Position numbers and translations under genes: made by a program. The notes under the pieces were generated by a model, which worked only from the letters and a program-made list of their open reading frames with translations, was not told the DNA's origin and did not search any database. From an uncultured Syntrophobacterales bacterium (GTDB taxonomy: Bacteria; Desulfobacterota; Syntrophia; Syntrophales; UBA5619), in NCBI GenBank assembly GCA_903928915.1, contig CAIYSL010000119.1, positions 114,539 to 178,538 of the forward strand: a DNA stretch of 64,000 bases, read 5' to 3'. Shown one piece after another: positions 17,800 through 28,990 of this stretch. Within the stretch, counting starts at the first letter, position 1, and each line of letters begins with the position of its first letter.

Positions 17800-18738
17800 T
17801 CAATCATTGAATACCCGCACTATGCTGACCGCCTGCCCCGTATGTCCCCCGGACAGGAGCTCATCCGATCCGCAGAGCATCCGGGCGACGGCAACGAGGT
17901 GTCGCTCCTCGAGGATAAGCTTTACCACATCTCCCGCGGCAAGAAAAGGAATATGATAGCGGGCCAATACCTCGCCTTCGGGCTGGTATCCGTTCCCCAC
18001 CCTCTCCGCCAGCGGGCGATCGATTGCGATGCCGGGTATTCCCGGCATCAGGTCCGCCATCGGCACCAGCCCCGCCAGGAGGCGTTCCCGCTGTTCTTCG
18101 GGGCTCCCCCCCTCCGGATGGAGGCTGAGGGCCGTCTCTTCACGGAATCCGCCGCTGCGCGTCCGGCGCAGCGCCGACATGCACCCGCCGCATCCGAGCG
18201 CCTCCCCCACGTCCGCGCAGAGCGACCGGATGTAAGTGCCCTTGGAACAGGAGACCGTGAAGACCACCTCGGGGAGACGGACCTCGTCGACGCGGACGTG
18301 GAACACCTCCACCGTCCGCGGCACCTGCTCCACATCCACCCCTCGGCGCGTCCACTCGTACAGCGGGCGCCCCTGAAACTTCACTGCCGAATACCGGGGG
18401 GGGACCTGCTCCCGCCTTCCCGTGAGGGCGCCGAGCACTTCCACCACCTGCTGGCGGCTCACCCGGGGCTCCTCCTGCGTCAGGACGCGCCCCTCGATGT
18501 CGAGGGTGTCGGTCCGGACCCCCAAAAGGAGGGTGGCCCGGTACTCCTTGTCGTCCAGGGCGAGAAACTGCACCAGTTTCGTCGCCTCGTTGACGCACAC
18601 CGGCAGGACACCGGTCGCCAGGGGGTCCAGGGTCCCCGTATGGCCCGCCTTCTTGATCCCGAGCGACCGTTTCACCTGCTCCACGACGGCCCGGGACGTC
18701 AGGCCCGTCGGCTTGTCGATGACGACGACCCCGTTCAT
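17800..18738 (-). CDS. truB: tRNA pseudouridine-55 synthase
   Basis: Start set at 18738, where the ATG overlaps the nrnA stop (ATGA); product 312 residues. It opens with GVVVIDKPTGLTS, has the catalytic Asp motif GHTGTLDPLATGVLPVC (about residues 38-54) and the later SCSKGTYIRSLCADVG and RTRSGGF segments, plus a C-terminal PUA-like domain. TruB isomerises U55 in the T-loop of tRNAs. Confidence 0.95.
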   Translation of the reverse strand: MNGVVVIDKPTGLTSRAVVEQVKRSLGIKKAGHTGTLDPLATGVLPVCVNEATKLVQFLALDDKEYRATLLLGVRTDTLDIEGRVLTQEEPRVSRQQVVEVLGALTGRREQVPPRYSAVKFQGRPLYEWTRRGVDVEQVPRTVEVFHVRVDEVRLPEVVFTVSCSKGTYIRSLCADVGEALGCGGCMSALRRTRSGGFREETALSLHPEGGSPEEQRERLLAGLVPMADLMPGIPGIAIDRPLAERVGNGYQPEGEVLARYHIPFLAAGDVVKLILEERHLVAVARMLCGSDELLSGGHTGQAVSIVRVFND

Positions 18739-19694
18739 GATGCCGCGAACGCCCTGATCGTCTCGATCACCCGCCGCCGGATCTCCGCGAGGTCGCCCTC
18801 CATCCGGCAGGCGGCGGCGTTCGTATGCCCGCCCCCCCCGAAGGCGCGGGCCACGCGCTCCACGTTTACGCTCCCTTTGGAGCGCATGCTCAGTTTGAAG
18901 CGTCCGTCCGGCAGCTCCGCGTACAGGATGGAAATCTCCACCCCCCGGATGGTCCGGGGCAGATCGACGAACCCGTCGGTATGCTCGGGCAGCGCCCCGG
19001 CAGCGGCGATCGCCTGTTGCGTCACCGTGAGCGATCCGACGCGCCCCCCCTCCTCGATGGTCAGGGTGGGAAGAACGGCCCCGAGCAGGCGGATCTTGGC
19101 CGGGGGGTTCATCTCGTACACATGCTCCGACACCCACTGCGGGTCGGCGCCGGCGGCCACCAGGTCCGCCGCGGCCAGCAGGGTGCCGCGGCCGGTGTTC
19201 CCGTAGCGGAACCCTCCGGTATCGGTGATGAGGGCGGTATACAGACAGTCCGCCGCCTCCTTACCCACCGTCAGGCCCATGTGCGTGACGAGCCGGCAGA
19301 TCATCTCCCCTGTGGAGCTCGCCAGCGGATCGATCAGCGCGGCTTCGCAGAAGCCCGCGTTCGAGATGTGGTGATCGATATTGATCAGGGTGGGTATGGC
19401 CGCGATCCGGCCGGCATCTTTCCCGACCCGCTCCAGTTCGCTGCAATCGAGAATGACGGCGACCTCGACGGGCTCCCGGGGGGGCAGCTCATGGACGATC
19501 CGGTCGCTCCCGGGGAGAAATCGGTAATTCTCCGGCGTTGCGTCCTGATTGTAGACGACCGCCTCCTTTCCCAGGGAGCGCAGGATATGGAAAAAGGCAA
19601 GCTCCGACCCGAGGGCGTCCCCGTCGGGCCGCTCATGGGCGGTGATCAAAAACCTCTGATGCCGGTTGATCAGTTCGCTAATCCGCGGGAGCAT
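18735..19694 (-). CDS. nrnA: DHH/DHHA1 family bifunctional oligoribonuclease / PAP phosphatase NrnA
   Basis: 319 residues. DHH-domain metal ligands are visible: HERPDGDALGS (about residue 20), LDCSE (about 83), NIDHHISN (about 109) and TDTGGFRYG (about 160). The DHHA1 domain ends with GGGGHTNAAACRM. NrnA degrades nanoRNAs and converts pAp to AMP. It overlaps rbfA upstream by 17 bp and truB downstream by 4 bp, a tightly coupled operon segment. Confidence 0.93.
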   Translation of the reverse strand: MLPRISELINRHQRFLITAHERPDGDALGSELAFFHILRSLGKEAVVYNQDATPENYRFLPGSDRIVHELPPREPVEVAVILDCSELERVGKDAGRIAAIPTLINIDHHISNAGFCEAALIDPLASSTGEMICRLVTHMGLTVGKEAADCLYTALITDTGGFRYGNTGRGTLLAAADLVAAGADPQWVSEHVYEMNPPAKIRLLGAVLPTLTIEEGGRVGSLTVTQQAIAAAGALPEHTDGFVDLPRTIRGVEISILYAELPDGRFKLSMRSKGSVNVERVARAFGGGGHTNAAACRMEGDLAEIRRRVIETIRAFAAS

Positions 19695-20049
19695 TCATCC
19701 CCTCGTTCTCGTGGATCTCTTTCAGCAGCGTCTCGATGCGGTTCCCGTAGGCAAAGGAGGGGTCGTACTCAAACAGGAGCTCGGGTACATGGCGAAGCTG
19801 GAGCCTGCGGCCGAGTTCCCTCCGCAGGAAGCCCGTCGCCTTGCCAAGCCCGGCCCGGAGGTCCGCGGAGCACGCATCCTTTCCCATCTCGACGAAATAC
19901 ACCTTCGCCGTCCGCAAGTCGTCGGTGACCTTCACCCCGGTGATCGTCAGGGAACCGATCCGCGGGTCCCGGACGTCTTTCAGCAGGAGATCGGCGATCT
20001 CCATCTTGATCAAATCCGCTACGCGGTCAGCCCGTTTGAAACTGCTCAT
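19678..20049 (-). CDS. rbfA: 30S ribosome-binding factor A
   Basis: A 123-residue KH-fold protein with the family start (FKRADRVADLIKMEIADLL) and LTITGVKVTDDLRTAKVYF. RbfA assists late maturation of the 30S subunit and 16S 5' end. The C-terminal part has the GRRLQLRHVPELLFEYD motif. The order ylxP-rbfA-nrnA-truB is standard for this operon. Confidence 0.95.
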   Translation of the reverse strand: MSSFKRADRVADLIKMEIADLLLKDVRDPRIGSLTITGVKVTDDLRTAKVYFVEMGKDACSADLRAGLGKATGFLRRELGRRLQLRHVPELLFEYDPSFAYGNRIETLLKEIHENEGMNAPAD

Positions 20050-20110
20050 TCACCTATCCCATCAACAATGATCTGTACTGACCCCAAAACGCGAACGATG
20101 CCCGGAGCCG

Positions 20111-20452
20111 TCAGTCATATTTCCCTGCTTCAGCGTCATCCCCGTCATCGCCGTCCATCAGGTCGTCGTAGCTCATGATCTCGAACCGGCTCCGGATCAC
20201 CTCCGCGAGTTCGAGCCGGTCGATGAACCTGAGGATATGGTCCATCTTGGCGTTGATGGTGGGGCGGTCGTTGCCGACCACGCTGAACCCGATCCGGGCC
20301 CGCCGCCAGACGTCGTTGTCGCCGACCTCGGCGATGGAGCAGTTGAATTCGTTCTGCGTCCGGTGGATGATCCGCTTCAGGACGCCCCGTTTCTCCTTCA
20401 GCGACCCGGTTTCGGGGATCCGCAGATCGATCAGGCCAGTTCCCACTACCAT
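20111..20452 (-). CDS. ylxP: DUF503 / YlxP-like ribosome-associated protein
   Basis: 113 residues beginning VVGTGLIDLRIPETGSLKEKR, the hallmark of DUF503, with FNCSIAEVGDNDVWRRARIGFSVVGND in the middle and an acidic tail rich in Asp/Gly. Homologues lie between infB and rbfA in many bacteria and are thought to act near ribosome assembly. It is 161 bp downstream of infB. Confidence 0.88.
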   Translation of the reverse strand: MVVGTGLIDLRIPETGSLKEKRGVLKRIIHRTQNEFNCSIAEVGDNDVWRRARIGFSVVGNDRPTINAKMDHILRFIDRLELAEVIRSRFEIMSYDDLMDGDDGDDAEAGKYD

Positions 20453-20613
20453 ACCGGTTATCTACCCCACGCTCACCTTCGCGGCGCAGGATCGGATCCC
20501 GGAAGTGCGCAGGGGAGATTTTGCGGGGCGCCCTGTCCCCGCGGCGAAGCGAGGAGGCGCAGGGTCGCAAAATGTCCAGCGCAGGGAGGGATCCCGATGC
20601 CTGCGCCGGTAAA

Positions 20614-23295
20614 TCATAATTTCCGTTCGACCTGCTCCTTCACGTATGCCTCGATCACGTCACCCACGTGGATGTCGTTGAACCCCTCGATGCCGATGCC
20701 GCACTCAAACCCGGCGGCTACCTCCCGCGCATCATCCTTGAACCGCTTCAGGGAGCCGAGCTTGCCATCGTAGACCACGACGCCGTCGCGCAGCAGCCGA
20801 AGCGCCGCAGTCCGGGCGATCTTGCCGTCCGTGACGTAACTCCCGGCGATAGTACCCACCTTGGGTACCTTGAAGATCTCGCGGACCTCGGCGCGGCCCT
20901 GGACGACCTCCTTGTAGATCGGCTCCAAGAGCCCCTCCATGGCGGCCTTCACGTCGGCGATGACGTTGTAGATGATGTCGTACAGCTTGATGTCCACCCC
21001 TTCCTGGTCGGCCACCTCCACGACGCGGGGGTCGGGCCGGACGTTGAACCCGATGACGACGGCGTTGGACGCCGAGGCGAGCATTACGTCGGTCTCGGTG
21101 ATCGTCCCGGTGGAGCTGTGGATGATCTTCAGCTTGATGTCGTCGGTGGAGAGCTTGTTCAGGGCGTCGATCAGGGCCTCGATGGACCCCTGCACGTCGG
21201 CCTTGATGATGACGTTGAGTTCCTTGACCCCCTCTTTCATCTTCTGGTAGAGCTGCTCGAGGGTGATCTTCGAGGAGGCGGAAAGCTCCCGCTCCCGCTC
21301 CTTTCTGATCCAGTATTCGCTGATGCCGCGGGCCTTCTTTTCATCCTCGACACGGACGAACTCCGCACTCACCTGCGGAACGCCGGAGAACCCGATCACC
21401 TCCACCGGCATGGCGGGCCCCGCCTCGGCGATCCGGCGCCCTTGGTCGTCGATCATGGCCCGGACCCGGCCGAACTCGGTCTTGGAGACGAAGGCATCCC
21501 CCTCCCGGAGGGTACCCTCCTGGATGAGGACGGTGGCGACCGGTCCGCGGCCGCGGTCGAGCTTGGCCTCGATGATCACCCCCCGGGCCGGCAGGGTCGG
21601 ATCGGCGGTGAGTTCCATCACATCGGCCTGCAGGAGGATCATCTCCAGCAGCTCCTCGATCCCTTCTTTCTTCTTCGCCGAGACCTCGCAGAAGATGGTC
21701 TCGCCGCCCCACTCCTCGGACAGGAGGTTGTACTCCGTCAGGGCCTGGCGGATCTTGCCGGGGTCGGCGCCGGGCTTGTCTATCTTGTTGATCGCCACGA
21801 TGATGGGAACCTCGGCCACGCGGGCGTGGTTGATCGCCTCGACGGTCTGCCCCATCACGCCGTCGTCGGCGGCCACGACCAGGACCACGATGTCCGTCAC
21901 CTGGGCGCCGCGGGCCCGCATGGCCGTGAACGCCTCATGGCCCGGGGTGTCGAGAAACACGATCTCCCGGCCCTTGATCCGGACATGGTAGGCGCCGATC
22001 GCCTGGGTGATCCCCCCCGCTTCGCCGTCGATCACATTCGTCTCCCGGATGGCGTCCAGAAGCGACGTCTTGCCGTGATCGACGTGCCCCATGATCGTCA
22101 CGACCGGCGCCCGCGGTTTGAGGTTCTCCGGGGCCGATTCGGCCTGCGGGATGATCTCCTCGCCTTCGCCCTGGCTGGATTCCACCTGGTAGCCGAAGTC
22201 CGCGGCGATCAGCGTAGCGGTGTCGAAGTCGATCGACTGGTTGATGGTCACCATCAGCCCCATGGCGATCAGCTTATTGATGAGTTCCCCGGCCTTGACC
22301 CCCATCCGCTTGGCCATCTCGCCGACGCTGATCGCTTCGCCGACCCAGAGTCGGCGCTTGATCGCCTTCGGCGTGGTGATCTGGGTCTTGCGCATCTTGA
22401 CGGGCGCGGCCTTCCGGTCTTCACGCCATTTGCCCGACTTGTCGTCGGCGGTTTCGATCTCGATCCGCCGGTCCTTCCGGTCGAGTTTCTTGATCAGCGT
22501 CTTCTTCCGGGGCGCAGGGGTCTCCCCCATCAGCACCTCGACAGGGGCCTTTGCCCCTTTCCTGCGGGGCTTCTCCGGTTCGGGTCTCCCGGGCACCGGC
22601 CGTTCCCCTCCCCGGGGCACTTCGCCATCCTTGACGATCCTCATATCCGGACGGGCGGCGAATTCTTTTCTCGGCGGCGCGGACCGGGGCGCCTCAGGGG
22701 CCCGCTGTTCCCGCTCTCCGGGCGGCTTGATCTCCCGATGTTCGGGAGGCCGGACGGACAGCGGCTTCCTCTCCGCTGCGGGTTCCGCTTTTGCCTCCGC
22801 GGTCGGGGCTTCCGGCGCGGCGGCCTCTTTCTTCAGGGCCGGTTTTACCGGCGGCGGAGCAGCTTCCGCAGCCGGGGGCTTGGGCGCCGCCTCAACGGCG
22901 GGCCGGTCCCGGTAGATCGAGGTCCGCACGGGCACCTCCTTCGGGGCCGGCGGCTCCGGCGGGGCCTCCTGCGGGACGGCTTCCGTGCGCGGTGCCTGCG
23001 GCGCCGCGGCGGCGGGCGGCTCTTCGCGGGGCGGCTCGGGGACCTCTTCGGGTTTCGCCTCCTCGGCGGGGAGTCGAACCGCCCTGCGCCTGATCACCGT
23101 GGACTTGATGCGCTGCTCGACCACCTCGCGCGGTTCGGGGGCAAGGAGTTCGGTCTGAATCCTCTCCAGGTCGCTATCCTCGAGCGTACTCGAATGGGAC
23201 TTGACGGCAATCCCGATCTTTTCCAAGCGGGCGATCAGCTCCTTGTTTTCCAGCCCCAGCTCCTTGGCCAGTTCGTATACGCGCTTTTTCGTCAT
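20614..23295 (-). CDS. infB: translation initiation factor IF-2
   Basis: The ATG at 23295 is preferred over an in-frame GTG at 23307, which abuts the GGAGGAG sequence. The 893-residue product has an IF2N domain ([13 protein letters not shown] start), a long Pro/Ala/Glu/Arg-rich linker (about 60-300) and a second IF2N-like segment. The G domain (G1 [12 protein letters not shown] about residue 402, [12 protein letters not shown]) and domains II-IV follow. IF-2 is the GTPase that recruits initiator tRNA. No ylxR gene lies between nusA and infB, although one is often present there. Confidence 0.97.
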   Translation of the reverse strand: MTKKRVYELAKELGLENKELIARLEKIGIAVKSHSSTLEDSDLERIQTELLAPEPREVVEQRIKSTVIRRRAVRLPAEEAKPEEVPEPPREEPPAAAAPQAPRTEAVPQEAPPEPPAPKEVPVRTSIYRDRPAVEAAPKPPAAEAAPPPVKPALKKEAAAPEAPTAEAKAEPAAERKPLSVRPPEHREIKPPGEREQRAPEAPRSAPPRKEFAARPDMRIVKDGEVPRGGERPVPGRPEPEKPRRKGAKAPVEVLMGETPAPRKKTLIKKLDRKDRRIEIETADDKSGKWREDRKAAPVKMRKTQITTPKAIKRRLWVGEAISVGEMAKRMGVKAGELINKLIAMGLMVTINQSIDFDTATLIAADFGYQVESSQGEGEEIIPQAESAPENLKPRAPVVTIMGHVDHGKTSLLDAIRETNVIDGEAGGITQAIGAYHVRIKGREIVFLDTPGHEAFTAMRARGAQVTDIVVLVVAADDGVMGQTVEAINHARVAEVPIIVAINKIDKPGADPGKIRQALTEYNLLSEEWGGETIFCEVSAKKKEGIEELLEMILLQADVMELTADPTLPARGVIIEAKLDRGRGPVATVLIQEGTLREGDAFVSKTEFGRVRAMIDDQGRRIAEAGPAMPVEVIGFSGVPQVSAEFVRVEDEKKARGISEYWIRKERERELSASSKITLEQLYQKMKEGVKELNVIIKADVQGSIEALIDALNKLSTDDIKLKIIHSSTGTITETDVMLASASNAVVIGFNVRPDPRVVEVADQEGVDIKLYDIIYNVIADVKAAMEGLLEPIYKEVVQGRAEVREIFKVPKVGTIAGSYVTDGKIARTAALRLLRDGVVVYDGKLGSLKRFKDDAREVAAGFECGIGIEGFNDIHVGDVIEAYVKEQVERKL

Positions 23296-23340
23296 TGCCA
23301 AAAACACTCTCCTCCCGTGATGGTTGCCTTTCGAGGATAC

Positions 23341-24612
23341 CTACGCCGGAACGGTCTTATCGCCCCCCGCGGCTTCCTGGTCGATGATCTTACCCGCCTC
23401 GGCGATCCACAGAGAAGCCATCTTCTCGCCCACCCCCGGAATGGCCGCCAGCTGCTCGGAATCGGCCGCAGCGAGCATAGCCACGCTCTTGAGCCCCGCC
23501 TTGAACAACCGATCCGCGGTGGCCTCACCGATGCCGGCGATCTTCATCAGGTCCTGGTGGCCGTCCTCGGCCTTCGCGGCCGCCGTCGTCTCGCTCTTCA
23601 CGTCGATCTTCCAGCCGGTCAATTTCACGGCCAGCCGGACGTTCTGCCCGTTCTTCCCGATGGCCAGGGAGAGCTGGTCATCGGGGACGATGACCTCCAT
23701 CGCCCGGTTCTCGTCGTCGAGAAGCACCCTGTTCACCTTGGCCGGGGAGAGGGCGCTGCAGACGTACTTGGCCTGGTCGTCGGAATAGGGGACGATATCG
23801 ATCTTCTCCCCCCTGAGTTCCTGGACGACGCTCTGTACCCGGGCGCCCCGCATCCCGACGCAGGCCCCTACCGGATCGATATCCTTGTCCCGCGTCCGGA
23901 CGGAGATCTTCGCCCGTTTGCCCGCCTCCCGCGAGACGTTGACGATCTCGATCAGCCCCTCGGAGATCTCGGGGACCTCAACCTCGAACAGCGCCTTGAG
24001 GAACCCCGGATGGGTCCGCGACAGGATGATCTGGGGCCCCTTCGAGATCTTTTTCACCTCGCAGATGAAGGCCCTGATCCGCTCCCCCCGCTTGTAGGAT
24101 TCCTTGAAGATCTGCTCCGAAACAGGGATGATCCCCTCGGCGCGGCCCAGGTTCACGATGATGTTGCCCCCCTCGAACCGCTGCACGAATCCGTTGGCGA
24201 GCTCCCCCTTCTTGACGTGATACTCATCGTAGATGTTGTCCCGCTCCGCGTCTTTCACCCGCTGGATGATGATCTGCTTCGCGGTCTGGACGGCGATCCT
24301 GCCGAAGGTGCTCGTGTCGATCTTGATGCCGAGGCTGTCCCCCGGCTGTGCCTCCTCGTCGAGGGTAGCCCGGGCGTCCGCGATGGAGATGTGGAGGTTG
24401 GGGTCGAGCACCTTCTCCATCACCATCTTGAACTGGAATACCTCGATCTCTCCGGCTTCGTCGTTGTAATGGGCCTCCAGCTCCACATCGGGTCCCAGCT
24501 TCTTGCGGGCGGCCGTCAGCATGGCATCTTCCAGGGCCTTGACGATAATTTCCCTGTCTATCCCACGATCCTTGCCCATCTGTTCGATCAGGCGCTTCAG
24601 TTCGGGAAACAT
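23341..24612 (-). CDS. nusA: transcription termination/antitermination factor NusA
   Basis: 423 residues: N-terminal RNA polymerase-binding domain (about 1-125), S1 domain (about 130-200), two KH domains (about 225-345, GMRGARVQSVVQELRGE and AIGKNGQNVRLAVKLTG), then a helix-hairpin-helix segment (about 370-415, IAGIGEATADRLFKAG and IPGVGEKMASLW). NusA modulates pausing, termination and rRNA antitermination. It sits between rimP (17 bp) and infB (45 bp). Confidence 0.96.
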   Translation of the reverse strand: MFPELKRLIEQMGKDRGIDREIIVKALEDAMLTAARKKLGPDVELEAHYNDEAGEIEVFQFKMVMEKVLDPNLHISIADARATLDEEAQPGDSLGIKIDTSTFGRIAVQTAKQIIIQRVKDAERDNIYDEYHVKKGELANGFVQRFEGGNIIVNLGRAEGIIPVSEQIFKESYKRGERIRAFICEVKKISKGPQIILSRTHPGFLKALFEVEVPEISEGLIEIVNVSREAGKRAKISVRTRDKDIDPVGACVGMRGARVQSVVQELRGEKIDIVPYSDDQAKYVCSALSPAKVNRVLLDDENRAMEVIVPDDQLSLAIGKNGQNVRLAVKLTGWKIDVKSETTAAAKAEDGHQDLMKIAGIGEATADRLFKAGLKSVAMLAAADSEQLAAIPGVGEKMASLWIAEAGKIIDQEAAGGDKTVPA

Positions 24613-24629
24613 TTACAAAACCTCCGTCA

Positions 24630-25100
24630 TCATAACTCGTACTCCAGATTGGCCTTCGCCACCGACTGCCGGGGAATCCGATACAGAGCGCCGTCGGCCT
24701 TCACGACGAGAACCTTCCCGTCGTCGCTGTCCACGTAGTCGACCAATTCCCCGCGCAGGTGACGCCGCCCCTCGACCTTTCCCTCCAGCCGCAGGTTGAT
24801 CCGCGAACCCCGGTACTTCAAAAAATCCTTGTCGCGGCTGAGCGGCCGGTCCAGACCCGGCGATGAAACCTCCAGGATGTAGGGACCGGGGGGCAGGTCG
24901 TGGACGTCGAGCAGGTCCCCCAGCTGGTTGCTGACGAGCGCGCAGTCATCGACGCTCACCGTGCCCTCGGGCCGGTCGATGTACAGCCGGACCAGCCAGC
25001 GCGACTTCATCTTCAGACATTCCAGATGGACCACTTCCATCCCGATCGCTTCCAGGACCGGTTCGGCCAGCTGCCAGATTTCCTGTTCGTGGGGTTGCAC
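24630..25100 (-). CDS. rimP: ribosome maturation factor RimP
   Basis: A GTG start at 25100 is chosen because it lies just after the leader hairpin, has AGAAGGTGG four bases upstream and gives the normal RimP length of 156 residues. The protein shows the conserved GMEVVHLECLK, LRLYIDRPEG-like VRLYIDRPEG, VSSPGLDRPLSRDKDF and a C-terminal SH3-like domain. RimP binds the 30S head during assembly. An open frame continues upstream through the hairpin and part of tRNA-Gly, but those codons are not conserved and are rejected. Confidence 0.9.
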   Translation of the reverse strand: MQPHEQEIWQLAEPVLEAIGMEVVHLECLKMKSRWLVRLYIDRPEGTVSVDDCALVSNQLGDLLDVHDLPPGPYILEVSSPGLDRPLSRDKDFLKYRGSRINLRLEGKVEGRRHLRGELVDYVDSDDGKVLVVKADGALYRIPRQSVAKANLEYEL

Positions 25101-25119
25101 GAGGCCACCTTCTCCCGGG

Positions 25120-25144
25120 AAAAAAAAAGTGGGCTGAAGCCCAC
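25120..25144 (-). terminator. terminator-like hairpin in the rimP leader (possible attenuator)
   Basis: On the minus strand a 7-bp stem GTGGGCT / AGCCCAC with a TC loop is followed directly by nine T residues. It lies 20 bp before the rimP start, downstream of a candidate promoter (TTGCAA, 17 bp, TAAAAG, about 25178-25206). A terminator placed ahead of the operon it precedes suggests attenuation, as seen for rimP leaders in other bacteria. Confidence 0.75.
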
Positions 25145-25206
25145 TCATCATGAATTCACCGATGATTTTCGCGCCTTTTAGCACAGAAAAAGACCGATTG
25201 CAAGAG

Positions 25207-25241
25207 AAAAAACGGCGGTTGCCGCCCCTCTCCGGCAACCG
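25207..25241 (-). terminator. rho-independent terminator of tRNA-Gly
   Basis: Perfect 9-bp stem CGGTTGCCG / CGGCAACCG with an 8-nt loop, followed on the minus strand by CCG and six T residues, 15 bp after the tRNA 3' end. Confidence 0.85.
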
Positions 25242-25253
25242 GAGGAGAGAAAA

Positions 25254-25330
<77 letters not shown>

Positions 25331-25400
25331 TCACGAAAACCGACGGCCCGCCTGCTGCCGTGGGAAATGGACGCCCATCTTAAACAACGGGACCAGTTTG

Positions 25401-26699
<1,299 letters not shown>

Positions 26700-26713
26700 G
26701 CATCCCCCTCGCT

Positions 26714-27964
26714 CTACCCGGGTATCCGCCTGATATCGGCGCCGAGCGCCGAGAGTTTCTTCTCGATCTGCTGATAACCCCGGTCAATGTGGTACACCCG
26801 GGACAGGACCGTCTGCCCCTCTGCGGCGAGCCCCGCCAGGATCAGCGAGGCCGAGGCGCGCAGGTCCGTGGCCATCACCGGCGCGCCCCGGAGCCTGGGC
26901 ACCCCCCGGACGATCGCGCTCGTCCCCTGGATGACGATGTCCGCCCCCATCCGCATCATCTCGCTGACGTGCATGAACCGGTTCTCGAACACCGTCTCGG
27001 TGATGACCGAAAGACCGCCCGCGGTCGCCATCAACGCCATGATCTGGGCCTGCAGGTCCGTCGGGAACCCGGGATAGGGAAGGGTCTTCACGTCGACGCT
27101 CCTGGGGACGCCGCATCCCCGTACCCGGATACAGTCCCGGCCGGCGTCGATCCGCAGCCCCGCGTCCCGGAGCTTGACGATCAGGGCGTCGAGATGGGAG
27201 GGATCGCACCCGACGACCCGAACGTCGCCGTCGGTGATCCCGGCGGCGATCAGGAAGGTCCCGGTCTCGATCCGGTCGGGGAGCACCGAGGCCTCGCAGG
27301 GATGGAGCCGCTCAACACCCTCGATCACGATCACGTCGCTCCCCGCGCCCGTGATCCTCGCCCCCATCCCGCTCAGCACATCGGCCAGGTTGACGATCTC
27401 CGGCTCGCGCGCCGCGTTCTTCAGGACCGTGGTCCCCTCCGCCAGGGTCGCGGCCATCATGATGTTCTCCGTCCCGGTCACCGTGGAGATGTCGAAATAG
27501 ATCTCCGCCCCCTTCAGCCGCCTGGCCTTCGCCTCGACGTACCCCTCCTTGAGCGTCACCTCCGCCCCCATCTCCTCGAGCGCCTTGATATGGAGGTTCA
27601 CCGGCCGCGCCCCGATGGCGCACCCGCCCGGGAGCGAGACCCGCGCCTCGCCCATCCTGGCCACGAGCGGCCCCAGCACGAGGATCGAAGCCCGCATCGT
27701 CCGGACCAGGTCGTAGGAGGCCTCGCAGTTGGTGATCGCGCCGGCGTTGATCCGGAGCGTCTCCTCCCCCTCCATCTCCACCCCGAGGCTCTTGAGGAGC
27801 TTCTTGACCGTCTTGATGTCCAGAAGGTCCGGGATGTTGTGAAAGGTGTTCCAGCCCGCAACCAGGAGCGCCGAGGTCAAAATCGGGAGTGCCGCGTTCT
27901 TGGCGCCGCTGATCCGGACCTCCCCGGCGAGCCGCTTGCCCCCTTCGATCACCATCTTGTCCAT
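26714..27964 (-). CDS. murA: UDP-N-acetylglucosamine 1-carboxyvinyltransferase
   Basis: 416 residues with the two-domain EPSP-synthase fold. The catalytic Cys is present in [14 protein letters not shown] (about residue 117), and [10 protein letters not shown] near the N-terminus carries the conserved Lys/Asn. MurA transfers enolpyruvate to UDP-GlcNAc, the first committed step of peptidoglycan synthesis, and the Cys version is sensitive to fosfomycin. It lies between prmC and hisD. Confidence 0.96.
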   Translation of the reverse strand: MDKMVIEGGKRLAGEVRISGAKNAALPILTSALLVAGWNTFHNIPDLLDIKTVKKLLKSLGVEMEGEETLRINAGAITNCEASYDLVRTMRASILVLGPLVARMGEARVSLPGGCAIGARPVNLHIKALEEMGAEVTLKEGYVEAKARRLKGAEIYFDISTVTGTENIMMAATLAEGTTVLKNAAREPEIVNLADVLSGMGARITGAGSDVIVIEGVERLHPCEASVLPDRIETGTFLIAAGITDGDVRVVGCDPSHLDALIVKLRDAGLRIDAGRDCIRVRGCGVPRSVDVKTLPYPGFPTDLQAQIMALMATAGGLSVITETVFENRFMHVSEMMRMGADIVIQGTSAIVRGVPRLRGAPVMATDLRASASLILAGLAAEGQTVLSRVYHIDRGYQQIEKKLSALGADIRRIPG

Positions 27965-28008
27965 GGGTTAATCCTCGTATCTCTTTGCCAATCATCAACC
28001 ACAGCCGC

Positions 28009-28033
28009 CTCCCCTCCCCCGCGGGGAGGGGAG
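28009..28033. repeat. CCTCCCC/GGGGAGG intergenic palindrome
   Basis: Perfect 11-bp arms CTCCCCTCCCC and GGGGAGGGGAG around a 3-nt CGC loop, between prmC and murA. Related G-rich palindromes occur at 49720-49768, 58314-58336 and 58404-58418, always at gene ends. Confidence 0.6.
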
Positions 28034-28065
28034 AAGGAAGGGAAGGTTCGCCACTGCGCCCTCGA

Positions 28066-28923
28066 TTACCCGTCCTTGCTCCGGCGGGCGATCGCCACGC
28101 GGTCGATCCCGCCATAGTCCTTCCGGAAGCGGATCGTATCATACAACCCCGTCTGCCGGAAGTGCGCTTCCACGATTTCCCGCTGCCCCGCGCCGATCTC
28201 CAGGTACATCCACCCGCCCGCCCGCAGGCGGTCCGCCCCTTCCCCGATGATCCGGCGGTGAAATGCGGTGCCGTCGAGACCGGCGATCAGCGCCCCGCGC
28301 GGTTCGAAGGCCCGGATCCCCTCGGGCAGGAGAGGGTAGTCCCCGTCGGGAATGTAGGGGGGGTTCGAGACGATGATGTCGAAGGCCCCCGGGGCAGCGG
28401 CGAAGAGGTCTCCGCGGAAAAACTCCAGGCGGTCGGCCACCCCGTGGCGGAGGGCGTTCCGACGGGCAACCGCCAGGGCCGCGGTCGACACATCCGTAGC
28501 CGCCACCTTCGCAGCGGGGATCTCCGCAGCCAGGACCACGGCGATCGCGCCGCTCCCCGCTCCGATGTCGATGATCCGCGGGCCGGCCCCCGCAGGGACC
28601 GTGGCCAGGACCTCCTCGATCAGGCATTCCGTCTCCGGACGGGGGATGAGGACGTCGCGGTTGACCTCGAAGGTGAGCGACCAGAACTCCTTTACCCCGA
28701 CGATGTACGAAATGGGCTCCCCCTGGCAGCGCCGCTCGACCCACCGTGCGTAGCCGGCGACCTCCTCCTCCGTCAGGGCCTGCTCGGGATGGGTGACGAG
28801 CCGCAGCCGGTCGATCCGCAAGAGATGCATCAGGAGGACTTCCGCGTCGAGGCGGGGGGAGGGAGAGCCGCAGGCCGTCAGGTCGCGGGTTGTCTGATGG
28901 AGGGTGGTCCGGATATCGGTCAT
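28066..28923 (-). CDS. prmC: peptide chain release factor N5-glutamine methyltransferase
   Basis: 285 residues: an N-terminal helical substrate-binding domain and a Rossmann methyltransferase domain with the SAM motif DIGAGSGAIAVVLA (about 121-134) and the catalytic NPPY in SNPPYIPDGD (about 190). PrmC methylates the Gln of the GGQ motif of release factors; prfA, its substrate gene, lies immediately upstream in the same direction. Confidence 0.95.
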   Translation of the reverse strand: MTDIRTTLHQTTRDLTACGSPSPRLDAEVLLMHLLRIDRLRLVTHPEQALTEEEVAGYARWVERRCQGEPISYIVGVKEFWSLTFEVNRDVLIPRPETECLIEEVLATVPAGAGPRIIDIGAGSGAIAVVLAAEIPAAKVAATDVSTAALAVARRNALRHGVADRLEFFRGDLFAAAPGAFDIIVSNPPYIPDGDYPLLPEGIRAFEPRGALIAGLDGTAFHRRIIGEGADRLRAGGWMYLEIGAGQREIVEAHFRQTGLYDTIRFRKDYGGIDRVAIARRSKDG

Positions 28924-28990
28924 GGGGGGAGTTCCTCCCTGCCTCTCCCGGCGGGTTTGCGCCGCCGCCGAAGACGAGGACGGCGCCGCT

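Noticed and set aside
20668..24738. A very long + strand open frame opposite infB and nusA, and similar long frames opposite most genes
   Set aside because: High GC makes antisense frames stop-poor. The products are His/Arg/Gly/Asp-rich with no family motifs, and the minus strand carries clear conserved genes.
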